Shown: positions 33,172 to 42,454 of the stretch, in pieces
Layout: each line of letters begins with the position of its first letter
Position numbering within the stretch: position 1 is the stretch's first letter
NCBI RefSeq assembly: GCF_007655255.1
Contig: NZ_VMYE01000006.1
Location: 109,962-173,961 of the forward strand
DNA length: 64,000 nt
Direction: 5' to 3'
DNA from: Extensimonas perlucida
GTDB taxonomy: Bacteria; Pseudomonadota; Gammaproteobacteria; Burkholderiales; Burkholderiaceae_C
Notes under the pieces: generated by a model
Databases searched by the model: none
The model's input: the letters and a program-made list of their open reading frames with translations, nothing else
Told to the model about the DNA's origin: nothing
Translations under genes and position numbers: made by a program

Positions 33172-33948
33172 ATGCTGTCGCGCCTGCTCCCCTGGCCCCT
33201 GCCGGCACTCCTCAGCTGGCTTGGCGCATGGATTCTGTTCACGCAGCTGCAGCGCTGGATGGCGCCCACGCCCGCGCTGCTTGCAGCGTGTGCGTTCGGC
33301 GTGCTGGCCAGCGTGCTCGGCAACAACTGGTGGCGGCGCGCGCTCATCGCTGTGGGCTTTCCGCTCGCGCTCGCACTCAGTGGAGCATTGGCATTCGCCC
33401 CCTGGGCCTGGCTGCTGCCGTTGGGTGCCTTGCTGCTCGTCTATCCGCTGCACGCCTGGCGCGACGCACCCCTGTTTCCCACGTCGGAAGGGGCGCTGCT
33501 GCACCTGCCCGCGCACGCGCCGCTCGAACCCGGTGCTGCGGTGCTCGACGCCGGCTGCGGCCTGGGCCACGGCCTGTGGGCGCTCGCGCAAGCCTACCCT
33601 TTGGCGCGCATTCATGGTATCGAGCGCAGCCGATTGCTGCACGCGCTGTGCGCGCGCCGCTGCCCCTGGGCGAGCGTGCAGCGCGGCGACATGTGGCAAG
33701 CCCATTGGGGCGCGTACCAGCTCGTTTATCTGTTTCAGCGCCCCGAATCCATGGCCCGCGCCGCCGCCAAAGCGCAGGCCGAGATGGCACCCGGCAGCTG
33801 GCTCGTGAGCCTGGATTTCGCCATTCCCGCGGTTTCGCCCAGCGCGCGTTTGCGCACGGCAGGTGGGCGCATGCTGTGGATTTACCGCTTGCCGTTGCGG
33901 TCTGCACAAGCGGGTGCAGACAGCATGCCAGCACCCGAAAACTCCTGA
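33172..33948 (+). CDS. Membrane-anchored class I methyltransferase
   Basis: Protein of 258 aa: three hydrophobic segments in the first 95 residues (LPALLSWLGAWILF; LLAACAFGVLASVLG; a long one at about 62-90), then a cytoplasmic methyltransferase domain with AAVLDAGCGLGHGLWALA (SAM motif I), IHGIERSRLL and VYLFQRPESMARAAAKAQAEM. Substrate unknown. The usual methyltransferase motif IV acidic residue is replaced by the LVYLFQRP block. It follows parB by 100 bases and may be in the same transcript. Confidence 0.75.
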   Translation: MLSRLLPWPLPALLSWLGAWILFTQLQRWMAPTPALLAACAFGVLASVLGNNWWRRALIAVGFPLALALSGALAFAPWAWLLPLGALLLVYPLHAWRDAPLFPTSEGALLHLPAHAPLEPGAAVLDAGCGLGHGLWALAQAYPLARIHGIERSRLLHALCARRCPWASVQRGDMWQAHWGAYQLVYLFQRPESMARAAAKAQAEMAPGSWLVSLDFAIPAVSPSARLRTAGGRMLWIYRLPLRSAQAGADSMPAPENS

Positions 33949-34056
33949 AACGGGAGCGCGTTACGCTTTCTGCATAAGGCCTCAATGGCGAAATGTCTCA
34001 GAAAGTCTTGACGACGCGGCATCCCTCGCGCCCGCCAATTTCAGACCCGTGGCAAC

Positions 34057-34263
34057 TTAGGCATGCTCGGCCACGCTGAAGGTGGTGATCAGCGGATGGC
34101 CTTTCACGTCCATTGGGAACTCGGATAAGTAGAGCGCCGTAGCCTCGCGCAAGTTGGCAATGGCTTCTTCCACCGTCTCACCTTGCGTGGTCGTGCCAGT
34201 CTCTGGGTTCAAGGCGACGTAGCCACCTTCTTCGGCGGGGGTCAGGATTGCTGTGAGTTCCAT
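34057..34263 (-). CDS. HicB-family antitoxin, apparently orphan
   Basis: Small protein of 68 aa with the partial RNase H-like HicB fold: LTAILTPAEEGGYVALNPETGTTTQGETVEEAIANLREATALYLSE. It lacks the C-terminal HTH/RHH DNA-binding domain of full-length HicB. No HicA (dsRBD-fold mRNA interferase) was found within about 110 bases on either side, on either strand. Either an orphan antitoxin or a partner of a distant toxin. GGAGAAAAACCC precedes the ATG. Confidence 0.78.
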   Translation of the reverse strand: MELTAILTPAEEGGYVALNPETGTTTQGETVEEAIANLREATALYLSEFPMDVKGHPLITTFSVAEHA

Positions 34264-34399
34264 GGGTTTTTCTCCTGGCGCAAAAGTGCATTCTCACTTA
34301 CTGGCATCGGTCGTCGCTCGCCGCTGCGGTATCCGAACCATCACACAGATACCCCAAGCGACTGCCACAAGGCCAGCAGCCCGCAAGCAGAGCCCGCCC

Positions 34400-35536
34400 T
34401 CACCGATACTGCCGCAAATACTTCCATTCGAACGCGCGCTTGGCCCAGTGCATGAGGCGCAGCGGGGGCAGCACGATGTTGCGCTCGGGCGTGCGCCAGA
34501 TCAGCGTGCCGTGGCTCAGCGAGTCGATGATGCACGCGAGCTCGACCTTGAAGGTGGCGGTCTGCGGTGCGCCGCGCAGGCCCGCGAGCAGGTTTTGCGC
34601 GGCGGCCGCGGCCTGCAGGTCGGCCATGTGCGCCTGCTTGGGCATCCAGTCGGGGCCCGGAAAGCTGCCCGAGTCGCCCACCACGTAGCAATGCTCCCAG
34701 CCAGGTATGCGGCACTGCGCGTCGGCCTGGATCAGCCCGCCGGGCGAGCGCGGCAGCGTGGTCTGGTCGAACCAGGCGTTGCCCGTCATGCCGGGCATGA
34801 ACAGGATCAAATCGGCTGCGATCGCGCCACCCTCGGTCAGCACCTGCTGCGGCTCGAAGCCGCGCAGCTTGTGGCCCAGGTGCGTGCGTATGCCGCGCGC
34901 AGCCATCAGCGCGAGCAGGCGCGGTACGGCCTTGCCACCCAGGCGGGCGCCCGGCTCGGTCGAGGGGTTGAAGAACACGAGCTCGAACTGCGCGCGCCGG
35001 CCCTCGCGCCGCAGCAGCGTGTCGAGGCCGAACAGGTACTCGAACATCGGCCCGCCGCGCATCGCGCTGGGCTCGTTCGGGTTGCCGGCAAAGCCGATGG
35101 CGATGGTGCCGCCGCGCATCGCACGCAGGCGCTCGCGTATTTGCTCGGCCGCGGCGATGCCTTCGCAAGGGACGATCGCGTGCTCTATGCCGGGCAGCTT
35201 TTTGATGAAGCGCCCGCCCGTCGCGATCACGAGCGCATCGTTGGCCACGTCGCCCGCGCTCGTGTGTACCACGCGCCCGCCGTCCTGCAGCCCCGTCACC
35301 TCGGCGGCCATGTGCTGCACGCCCATGCGCGCAAAAAAGCCCTGCAGCGGCACCACCAACTGCTCGCGCCGGCGCAGCCCGCTCGGAATCCAGATGCTGC
35401 CCGGCAGGTAATGCAGCTCGGCGCGTGGCGCCACCAGCGTAATGCGGGCCTGTGGCGCGAGCCGGCGCAGCGCCCGCACCGTGGAGAGCGCGCCAAAGCC
35501 CGCGCCAAGAATGCAGATCGAAGGAGGCTGGGTCAT
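34400..35536 (-). CDS. FAD/NAD(P)-dependent oxidoreductase (sulfide:quinone reductase-like)
   Basis: Two-dinucleotide-binding-domain flavoprotein, 378 aa. FAD motif ICILGAGFGALSTVRALRR at the N-terminus, ALVIATGGRF, a second Rossmann region TIAIGFAGNPNEP, and the terminal VVGDSGSFPGPDWMPKQAHMADLQA, which matches the FAD-binding end of SQR/NDH-2-like proteins. The two catalytic cysteines of true SQR are not visible, so sulfide oxidation is doubtful; a quinone-linked reductase is a safer reading. The C-terminal part (IWRTPERNIVLPPLRLMHWAKRAFEWKYL) could be a membrane-association helix. The cyd operon lies upstream on the same strand. Confidence 0.75.
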   Translation of the reverse strand: MTQPPSICILGAGFGALSTVRALRRLAPQARITLVAPRAELHYLPGSIWIPSGLRRREQLVVPLQGFFARMGVQHMAAEVTGLQDGGRVVHTSAGDVANDALVIATGGRFIKKLPGIEHAIVPCEGIAAAEQIRERLRAMRGGTIAIGFAGNPNEPSAMRGGPMFEYLFGLDTLLRREGRRAQFELVFFNPSTEPGARLGGKAVPRLLALMAARGIRTHLGHKLRGFEPQQVLTEGGAIAADLILFMPGMTGNAWFDQTTLPRSPGGLIQADAQCRIPGWEHCYVVGDSGSFPGPDWMPKQAHMADLQAAAAAQNLLAGLRGAPQTATFKVELACIIDSLSHGTLIWRTPERNIVLPPLRLMHWAKRAFEWKYLRQYR

Positions 35537-35563
35537 GGTATCGAGGCGGTAGAAAAATTGGAG

Positions 35564-35732
35564 CTAGGAGCCTGTCGGGCTTTGGGCGTCGAAAGCGAGA
35601 ATGTGCCTCAGCGAGACCAGTTTTTGCCGGATTCGCCGCCCCATAGCGGGACTATGGGGCAAGAAGCCGGTGAAAAGTGGGCCGCTGCGGCGCATTCGCA
35701 GCCGACGATTCCAAAGTCCGACAGGCTCCTAG
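35564..35732. repeat. Family C palindromic repeat, long form (169 bp)
   Basis: Terminal inverted repeats of 22 bp with one mismatch: CTAGGAGCCTGTCGGGCTTT... at 35564 and ...AAAGTCCGACAGGCTCCTAG ending at 35732. Shares GGGCGTCGA(A/T)AGCGAGAATG and CCAGTTTTTGCCGGATTCGC with the 42229-42328 copy, plus an extra ~70 bp with its own small inverted repeat (CCCCATAG / CTATGGGG). Its right end provides the TAG stop codon of ybgE. Confidence 0.88.
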
Positions 35733-36097
35733 AGCATAAAACGAAGCGCCGCGGCCAGCCCCAAGGCCAGCGTACAGGCCGGCCCCGAAAACAGCACGCG
35801 CCACGGCCAGGCGCGCGGCACGAAGCCCACGCCGCGCACCAGGCCCGCACTCATGGCCCACAGCAGCAGCATGGCCAGGCCATGGTCGGCGCGGCCCGCG
35901 GCGTCGGTGAACAGCAGCGGGTAGGCGCTACCCCCGAGCATGATGGCCAGCCCCACGAGCAGGCAGGGCCAGTGCAGGCGCGTGCCGGCAGGCTCGGGCT
36001 GGAGCGGGCGCTCTTGCGCATCCTCCTTCGCACCCGTATGTGCATTGGTCTGTGCGGCCGTCGGTGCGCCGTCGGCTTTCAGAGAATTTTCAGTCAT
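35729..36097 (-). CDS. ybgE: Cyd operon protein YbgE
   Basis: Inner-membrane protein of 122 aa with a hydrophilic N-terminal third and three hydrophobic segments (HWPCLLVGLAIMLGG; LAMLLLWAMSAGLVRGVGF; LFSGPACTLALGLAAALRFML). VGFVPRAWPWRVLFSGPA matches the YbgE family found at the end of cytochrome bd operons. Function is poorly defined. The TAG stop (35729-35731) lies inside the family C repeat, so the last residues may have changed on insertion. Confidence 0.8.
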   Translation of the reverse strand: MTENSLKADGAPTAAQTNAHTGAKEDAQERPLQPEPAGTRLHWPCLLVGLAIMLGGSAYPLLFTDAAGRADHGLAMLLLWAMSAGLVRGVGFVPRAWPWRVLFSGPACTLALGLAAALRFML

Positions 36098-36128
36098 TTA
36101 GGCACCTAACGCAGCTGGGGCAAGCGCT

Positions 36129-36251
36129 TCAAGCTTCTGAATCAGGAGCATGCGAGGCGTTGCGCGCCTCTTCGTTTTCGCCCCACATGGCGTTCAAAAT
36201 GGCCAGCAGCACGGCAAAGCCGACGCCCAGCATCCAGGCAAAGTACCACAT
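36129..36251 (-). CDS. cydX: Cytochrome bd-I oxidase subunit CydX
   Basis: Forty-residue single-helix subunit needed for stability and activity of the bd oxidase. It reads MWYFAWMLGVGFAVLLAILN, then AMWGENEEARNASHAPDSEA: the MWYF(A/S)W start and the conserved acidic residue after the helix are diagnostic. ATG at 36251 follows AAGGAAGG; stop TGA at 36129-36131. It sits 34 bases after cydB. Confidence 0.93.
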   Translation of the reverse strand: MWYFAWMLGVGFAVLLAILNAMWGENEEARNASHAPDSEA

Positions 36252-36285
36252 GTTTTTTTCCTTCCTTGGGTGGAGATGGCGGGGC

Positions 36286-37422
36286 TCAATAGGCGCCGTG
36301 TTCGTTTTCGCGAATGTACGCGGCGGTGACCTTGCCGCGCATTACGCTGTAGGCCCAGCCGGTGTAGAGCACGATCAGCGGCATGAAGATCACGGTGGCC
36401 CAGAACATGATGCCCAGCGTGAGATGGCTCGAGACGCTGTCCCACACCGTCAGGCTCGCGGCCGGCATGCTGCTCGAGGGCATCACGAAGGGGAACATGC
36501 TCGCGCCCGCGGTGCCGATCACGCCCAGCAGCGCGAGCGCCGAGGTGACGAACGCGCACAGCGTGCGCCGCGCACGCAGCAGCATGGTGGTGAGCAGCGC
36601 GCCGCCCACGCCTAGCGCGGGCAGCAGCCACAAGAGCGGCTGGCGCGCGTAGTTGGCCATCCAGGCGCCGGCCTCGCGCACCACGGTCTTGGTCAGCGGG
36701 TCGGGCATGGCGCCGGGGTCTATGGGCGAGGTGATCTTGTAGCCCGGGATGGATTGCAGCCAGAACCCTGCCGCAAGGAAGGCCAGCACCATGACGATAG
36801 CCGCGCCCGTGGCGCCGCGGATGGCGCGCGCCTGGATGGCACCCTCGGTGCGGTGCGCGAGGTAGGCGCCGCCGTGCATGGTGATCATGGCGCTCGAGAC
36901 CACGCCCGCGAGCAGCGCGAACGGGTTGAGAAGCTGCCAGAAGCTGCCGCTGTAGCTCGGCACCATTTGCGCGTCGAACTGGAACGGCACGCCTTGCAGC
37001 AGGTTGCCAAAGGCCACGCCGAAGATCAGCGGCGGCACGGCGCCGCCGACGAACAGGCCCCAGTCCCAGGTCTTGCGCCAGGTTGGGTTGTCGATCTTGC
37101 TGCGGTAGTCGAAGCCCACGGGGCGAAAAAACAGCGCCCACAGCACGGCGAGCATGGCCCAGTAAAAGCCGCTGAAGGCCGTGGCATACACGAGCGGCCA
37201 GGCGGCAAAGATCGCGCCGCCCGCGGTGATGAACCACACCTGGTTGCCGTCCCAGTGCGGGCCTATGGTGTTGATGACCACGCGCCGCTCCAGGTCGCTT
37301 TTGCCGACGAAGGGCAGCAGCGTGCCCACGCCCATGTCGTGGCCGTCCATGACGGCAAAGCCCAGCAGCAGCACGCCCACGAGCAGCCACCAAATGATCT
37401 TGAGGGTTGGATAGTCGATCAT
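36286..37422 (-). CDS. cydB: Cytochrome d ubiquinol oxidase subunit II
   Basis: Integral membrane subunit of cytochrome bd oxidase, 378 aa, the normal length for the bd-I form, with eight to nine helices. Starts MIDYPTLKIIWWLLVGVLLLGFAVMDGHDMG, with GFA.MDG.D.G being the family signature; further WDGNQVWFITAGGAIFAAWP and HGGAYLAHRTEG. Works with CydA as a terminal quinol oxidase of high oxygen affinity. Second structural gene of cydP-cydA-cydB-cydX-ybgE. Confidence 0.97.
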   Translation of the reverse strand: MIDYPTLKIIWWLLVGVLLLGFAVMDGHDMGVGTLLPFVGKSDLERRVVINTIGPHWDGNQVWFITAGGAIFAAWPLVYATAFSGFYWAMLAVLWALFFRPVGFDYRSKIDNPTWRKTWDWGLFVGGAVPPLIFGVAFGNLLQGVPFQFDAQMVPSYSGSFWQLLNPFALLAGVVSSAMITMHGGAYLAHRTEGAIQARAIRGATGAAIVMVLAFLAAGFWLQSIPGYKITSPIDPGAMPDPLTKTVVREAGAWMANYARQPLLWLLPALGVGGALLTTMLLRARRTLCAFVTSALALLGVIGTAGASMFPFVMPSSSMPAASLTVWDSVSSHLTLGIMFWATVIFMPLIVLYTGWAYSVMRGKVTAAYIRENEHGAY

Positions 37423-37458
37423 GCGTTTTCTCCTTGGTTCGTCAGGCCCATCTGCGGC

Positions 37459-39015
37459 TCAGGCATGGACGGGCTCGTTGGCGTAGCGGCCCGTGCCCAG
37501 GCTGCCAGGCCCCAGGCGCGCGTACTTGACCATCAGGAACATCTCGACCACGAGCAGCACGGTGTAAAAACCCACGAAGCCGGCGAGCGAGCCCCACAGG
37601 CTTTGCACGCTGAGCGTGGACACGCTCAAGTGCGTGGGCAGCACGCCGTAAATCGTCCACGGCTGGCGCCCGTACTCGGCCACGAACCAGCCGAGTTCAC
37701 ACGCGATCCAGGGCGCGGGCAGCATGAACAGGGCCCATTTGAGCAGCCAGCGCTTGCGCATGCACTCACCTTTGAGCGTGCTCCAGAAGGCCGCGGCAAA
37801 CAGCGCGAGCATCAAAAAGCCCAGCCCGACCATGATGCGGAAGGTCCAGAACATGGGCGTGACGCGCGGAATGGTGTCGTTCACCGCGCGTTCGATGATC
37901 TCGGGCGTGGCCTGGTTCACGTCGCTGACGTATTTGCGCAGCAGCAGGCCAAAGCCCAGGTCAGCCTTGTGCGCCTCGAACACCTTGAGCGCCACGGTGT
38001 CGTGCGCATTTTTGCGCAGCGCTTCGAGCGCGTTCACGGCGACGATGCCTTGCGTGATGCGCGCGCGGTTGCGCTCCTTGATCTCGGCGATGCCGGGAAT
38101 CTGCTTGCTCACCGAGCGCGTGCCGATCAGGCCCATGAGCCAGGGGATTTCGATTTCCCAGTCGTTCTTCGCCTCGGCCTCGTTGATGCCAGCGATCACC
38201 TTCAGGCCCGCCGGTGCGGGCTCGGTGTGCCACATGGCTTCGAGCGCGGCCATCTTGGTCTGCTGCGCCTCGCCCACGGTGTAGCCCGACTCGTCGCCGA
38301 GCACGATCACGCTGAGCACCGAGGCCAGGCCAAAAGCCGCCGCCACGCGAAAGCTGCGCTTGGCAAACTCCACGTCGCGCCCACGCAGCAAATACCAGGC
38401 CGAGATCGAGAGCACGAACATCGCGCCCGTGACGTAGCCGGCCGACACCGTGTGCACGAACTTGGCCTGCGCGTCAGGGTTGAACACCACGTCCCAGAAG
38501 CTCGTCATCTCCATGCGCATGGTCTGGAAGCTGAACTCGGCCCCCACCGGGTTCTGCATCCAGCCGTTCGCTATCAAAATCCAGAGCGCCGAAAGGTTGG
38601 TGCCCACGGCCATGAGCACCGTCACGAGCAAATGCTGCGTGCGCGAGAGGCGATCCCAGCCGAAGAAGAACAGGCCGATGAAGGTCGATTCGAGGAAGAA
38701 CGCCATCAGCCCCTCGATCGCCAGCGGCGCGCCGAAGATGTCGCCCACGTAGTGCGAGTAATACGCCCAGTTGGTGCCGAACTGGAACTCCAGCGTGATG
38801 CCTGTGGTCACGCCCAGCGCAAAGTTGATGCCAAACAGCTTGCCCCAGTAGCGCGTCATGTCCTTCCACACCACCTTGCCGGTCATTACATAGACGCTCT
38901 CCATGATGACCAGCAGCCACACCATGCCCAGCGTGAGCGGCACGAAAAGAAAGTGATACATCGCGGTGGCAGCAAACTGCAGCCGCGATAAATCCACGAG
39001 TTGTTCGGAAACCAT
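37459..39015 (-). CDS. cydA: Cytochrome d ubiquinol oxidase subunit I
   Basis: Haem-bearing catalytic subunit, 518 aa. Start at 39015 (MVSEQLVDLSRLQFAATAMYHFLFVPLTLG; the axial His is in MYHFLFVPLTLG). GITLEFQFGTNWAYYSHYVGD, haem-liganding blocks and the quinol loop ending with GRQPWTIYGVLPTHLS are standard. The Q-loop is long (residues about 250-390), as in E. coli-type bd-I oxidases. Uses ubiquinol and reduces oxygen to water without proton pumping. Four bases after cydP. Confidence 0.97.
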   Translation of the reverse strand: MVSEQLVDLSRLQFAATAMYHFLFVPLTLGMVWLLVIMESVYVMTGKVVWKDMTRYWGKLFGINFALGVTTGITLEFQFGTNWAYYSHYVGDIFGAPLAIEGLMAFFLESTFIGLFFFGWDRLSRTQHLLVTVLMAVGTNLSALWILIANGWMQNPVGAEFSFQTMRMEMTSFWDVVFNPDAQAKFVHTVSAGYVTGAMFVLSISAWYLLRGRDVEFAKRSFRVAAAFGLASVLSVIVLGDESGYTVGEAQQTKMAALEAMWHTEPAPAGLKVIAGINEAEAKNDWEIEIPWLMGLIGTRSVSKQIPGIAEIKERNRARITQGIVAVNALEALRKNAHDTVALKVFEAHKADLGFGLLLRKYVSDVNQATPEIIERAVNDTIPRVTPMFWTFRIMVGLGFLMLALFAAAFWSTLKGECMRKRWLLKWALFMLPAPWIACELGWFVAEYGRQPWTIYGVLPTHLSVSTLSVQSLWGSLAGFVGFYTVLLVVEMFLMVKYARLGPGSLGTGRYANEPVHA

Positions 39016-39019
39016 AGAG

Positions 39020-39280
39020 TCACTCCTTGGAAGGCTTTGAAAGCATCGTGCCCGCTGCGCTGGGGGCGGCATCGGTGGCCGCATCGGTGGCCGCATCGGT
39101 GGTCAGCCCCGACGGCACTTGCTGCGCGGCCACGGCAGCGGCATCTACCGCCACACGCTGCTCGCGCACGAAAAACCACCACAGCGCGATGAGCACCAGC
39201 AGCTTGAGCAGCACCGCCACGGTCAACTGGCGCAGCAGCCGGCGGTCGGCAGCGCGGGAAAATGGTATTGCGCGGGTCAT
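39020..39280 (-). CDS. cydP: Cytochrome bd accessory small membrane protein CydP
   Basis: Small protein of 86 aa at the head of the cyd operon, with one helix (LTVAVLLKLLVLIALWWFFV) and the CydP family start RLLRQLTVAVLLKLLVL. CydP-type proteins precede cydAB in many beta- and gammaproteobacteria and are proposed bd subunits or assembly factors. The C-terminal part contains an in-frame 12-bp tandem repeat (TDAA three times). The stop lies four bases before cydA. Confidence 0.82.
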   Translation of the reverse strand: MTRAIPFSRAADRRLLRQLTVAVLLKLLVLIALWWFFVREQRVAVDAAAVAAQQVPSGLTTDAATDAATDAAPSAAGTMLSKPSKE

Positions 39281-39340
39281 GTAATTCGTATGGCAATTGC
39301 CATGCCAGCGGCAAGGCAGGGCTTGTCTCTCGAGAATTCA

Positions 39341-39354
39341 ATGACTTACATCAA
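39341..39354. promoter_or_regulatory. Candidate FNR/ANR box upstream of cydP
   Basis: On the minus strand TTGAT-GTAA-GTCAT: one half-site matches the FNR consensus (TTGAT-N4-ATCAA) and the other is degenerate. It lies about 60-75 bases upstream of the cydP start, a position suited to oxygen-responsive control of a bd oxidase. Confidence 0.4.
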
Positions 39355-39522
39355 GCCATGCCACCCATGCCCTGTCAATCACAGAACTTTGGCCGCACAT
39401 TGGCAGACATTGACCGCCATTTGACAGAGAACTGGCAGAAAATTGGCAGACCATGGGCTCCTGCGGCTGCGTCTTGACAGCCGCCGCGGTACCGCCCGCC
39501 TGTTTGCGCCCATTGTGCACAC

Positions 39523-39599
39523 GGCTTACGCACATCGGGGTGAGGCAAGGCGTTCGCCCCATGGCAAAGCACCTCGCTGCACCCTTGTTTGCGTAAGTC
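39523..39599. repeat. Family B inverted-repeat element, copy 3 (77 bp)
   Basis: Left arm GGCTTACGCACA and right arm TTTGCGTAAGTC, otherwise nearly identical to copies at 3644 and 13933 and of the same length. It lies directly upstream of the sigma-54 regulator gene, in the 338-base gap after cydP that also holds three TGGCAGA-containing direct repeats (39399, 39431, 39442). Confidence 0.9.
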
Positions 39600-39618
39600 C
39601 AGATCCAGAAAGCCCGCC

Positions 39619-40998
<1,380 letters not shown>

Positions 40999-41040
40999 AC
41001 GGCGGGCTGCCGGGCTTCGCCCCCAGCGCGCTTTTTTGGG

Positions 41041-41116
41041 AAATTGGGGTCAGATTCCAATTATTTTCTCCCTGAGTCCAAAGAGCTCCCCAATAATTGG
41101 AATCTGACCCCAATTT
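41041..41116. repeat. Family F perfect palindrome (25-bp arms)
   Basis: AAATTGGGGTCAGATTCCAA then TTATT at 41041-41065 and its exact reverse complement at 41092-41116, separated by 26 bases. It sits between the convergent regulator genes and can act as a two-way terminator. The related tandem motif is at 11189-11225. Confidence 0.92.
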
Positions 41117-41122
41117 CCACCG

Positions 41123-42385
41123 TCACCCATTTCCCCGCTCTCCCCGCCGCCGAAACTCCGCCGGCGATTGGCCCGTCCAGGTGCGGAAGGCGCGGATGAA
41201 GCTCTTTTCATTCGCAAAGCCCGCGGCGGCGGCGACTTGTTTGATGGAGCGGCGGCTGCGGTGCAGCAGCTCGAGCGCACGGGCGCGGCGCACCTCGTCT
41301 TTGAGCCCTTGCAGCGTCGCGCCTTCTTCCTTGAGCTGGCGGTGCAGCGTGCGCGGCGAGAGGTGCAGCAGCGCGGCGAGCGATTCGGCGCTGTGCATGG
41401 GCAGCGGTGGCAGCGACTGGCTCGTGGGCACCGCGCCGAGCGGGCTCGCTTGCTCCGAAGTTTGTAGCGATGTTGGCAGGGGGCCGGGCGCGCCGAGCAG
41501 TTGGCGCACGCGCTGCACGAGCAGGCGGTCGCGCCGGTATTGCCGCACGGTGAGCGGCAGTGCGTGCTGCAGCATCTGGCACAGCGCAGCCTCGTCGCGG
41601 CGCAGCGGCAGCGCGAGGTAGCGCGCATCGAAGTGCAAGGCCGTGCGCTCGGCGCCGAAAGCCACCGGGCCCGGAAAGAGCACCGCGTAGGCGTCGGCGT
41701 GCGGCGGCGCGGCAAAGGTAAATTGTGCGCCCAGCAGCGGAATGCGCGAATCGATATACCAGCAGGCGAGCCCGTGGACGTTGCGCAGCACCGAGACGAG
41801 GCAGAACTCGCGCAGCGCGGGCGTGATGCCGCGGCCCGTTTCGGTGATGCCGAGCGTGGCCACGGGGCCGTCTGCCTGCAGCGCAAGCGCGATGTCGTCG
41901 GTCAGCAGGCCGTGGTGGCGGCACCAGCGGCGCAGCGCCACGCCCAGGCTCGCGGCGCCGTTGCTCGCGCGCGCGAGCATGCCGTAGCTGCCCCAGGGCA
42001 GGCGCCGGCCGAACCAGCCCAGCGCCTCGTCGTCGAGCTCGCGCATCGCGGCTTCGGAGATGCGCTCCATCTGCCAGGCGGTGATGCGCGCGTCGTCGCG
42101 CTGCAGCAGCTCGGGGGCGATCTGTGCCTGCGCCAGGGCTTGGGCCGGGCTCAGGCCGCGCTGCGCGTAGGCCAGCGCGATCGCGCGCACGAAGGCGATG
42201 GGCGTGGCGGCGACGGGGGTTTTGGCTGGGAGCCTGTAGGACGTTGGAATCGTCGGCGGCGAATCCGGCAAAAACTGGCCTCGCCGGGGCGCATTCTCGC
42301 TATCGACGCCCAAAGTCCGACAGGCTCCTGGGCTGCGGGCGCGCGGGGGTTGGGCTGGAGCTGAGGCGGGATCGGGCGGGGGCAT
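41123..42385 (-). CDS. AraC-family transcriptional regulator
   Basis: Regulator of about 420 aa with an N-terminal ligand domain of the OruR/ArgR (Arabinose_bd, PF12625-like) type (TPIAFVRAIALAYAQRGLSPAQALAQAQI, WGSYGMLARA) and a C-terminal AraC HTH pair (LAALLHLSPRTLHRQLKEEGATLQGLKDEVRRARA; IKQVAAAAGFANEKSFIRAFRTWTGQSPAEFRR). Family members usually start near TPIAFVRAI. Here about 60 extra residues precede it, and 33 of them (about 20-52) translate a family C repeat (42229-42328). ATG at 42385 is the only good start upstream of the repeat. Effector unknown. Confidence 0.85.
   Translation of the reverse strand: MPPPDPASAPAQPPRARSPGACRTLGVDSENAPRRGQFLPDSPPTIPTSYRLPAKTPVAATPIAFVRAIALAYAQRGLSPAQALAQAQIAPELLQRDDARITAWQMERISEAAMRELDDEALGWFGRRLPWGSYGMLARASNGAASLGVALRRWCRHHGLLTDDIALALQADGPVATLGITETGRGITPALREFCLVSVLRNVHGLACWYIDSRIPLLGAQFTFAAPPHADAYAVLFPGPVAFGAERTALHFDARYLALPLRRDEAALCQMLQHALPLTVRQYRRDRLLVQRVRQLLGAPGPLPTSLQTSEQASPLGAVPTSQSLPPLPMHSAESLAALLHLSPRTLHRQLKEEGATLQGLKDEVRRARALELLHRSRRSIKQVAAAAGFANEKSFIRAFRTWTGQSPAEFRRRGERGNG
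42229..42328. repeat. Family C palindromic repeat, middle form (100 bp), in the AraC gene
   Basis: Arms GGAGCCTGTAGGACGTTGG (42229-42247) and CCAAAGTCCGACAGGCTCC (42310-42328). Relative to the copy at 35564 it is inverted and lacks about 70 interior bases. Read in frame as the N-terminal extension of the AraC-type regulator. Confidence 0.88.
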
Positions 42386-42454
42386 GGCAGTGCACGGTTG
42401 GCACGATTTGCAACCATTGTGGCACACGGGGTGCGCGCAGGCGCACTATCCTTT

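Noticed and set aside
34264..34399. Search for a HicA toxin next to HicB.
   Set aside because: No frame with the HicA GSH(H/R)..F/Y pattern was found on either strand by eye.
34400..35536. Calling the flavoprotein a true sulfide:quinone oxidoreductase.
   Set aside because: The paired catalytic cysteines are not visible in the sequence.
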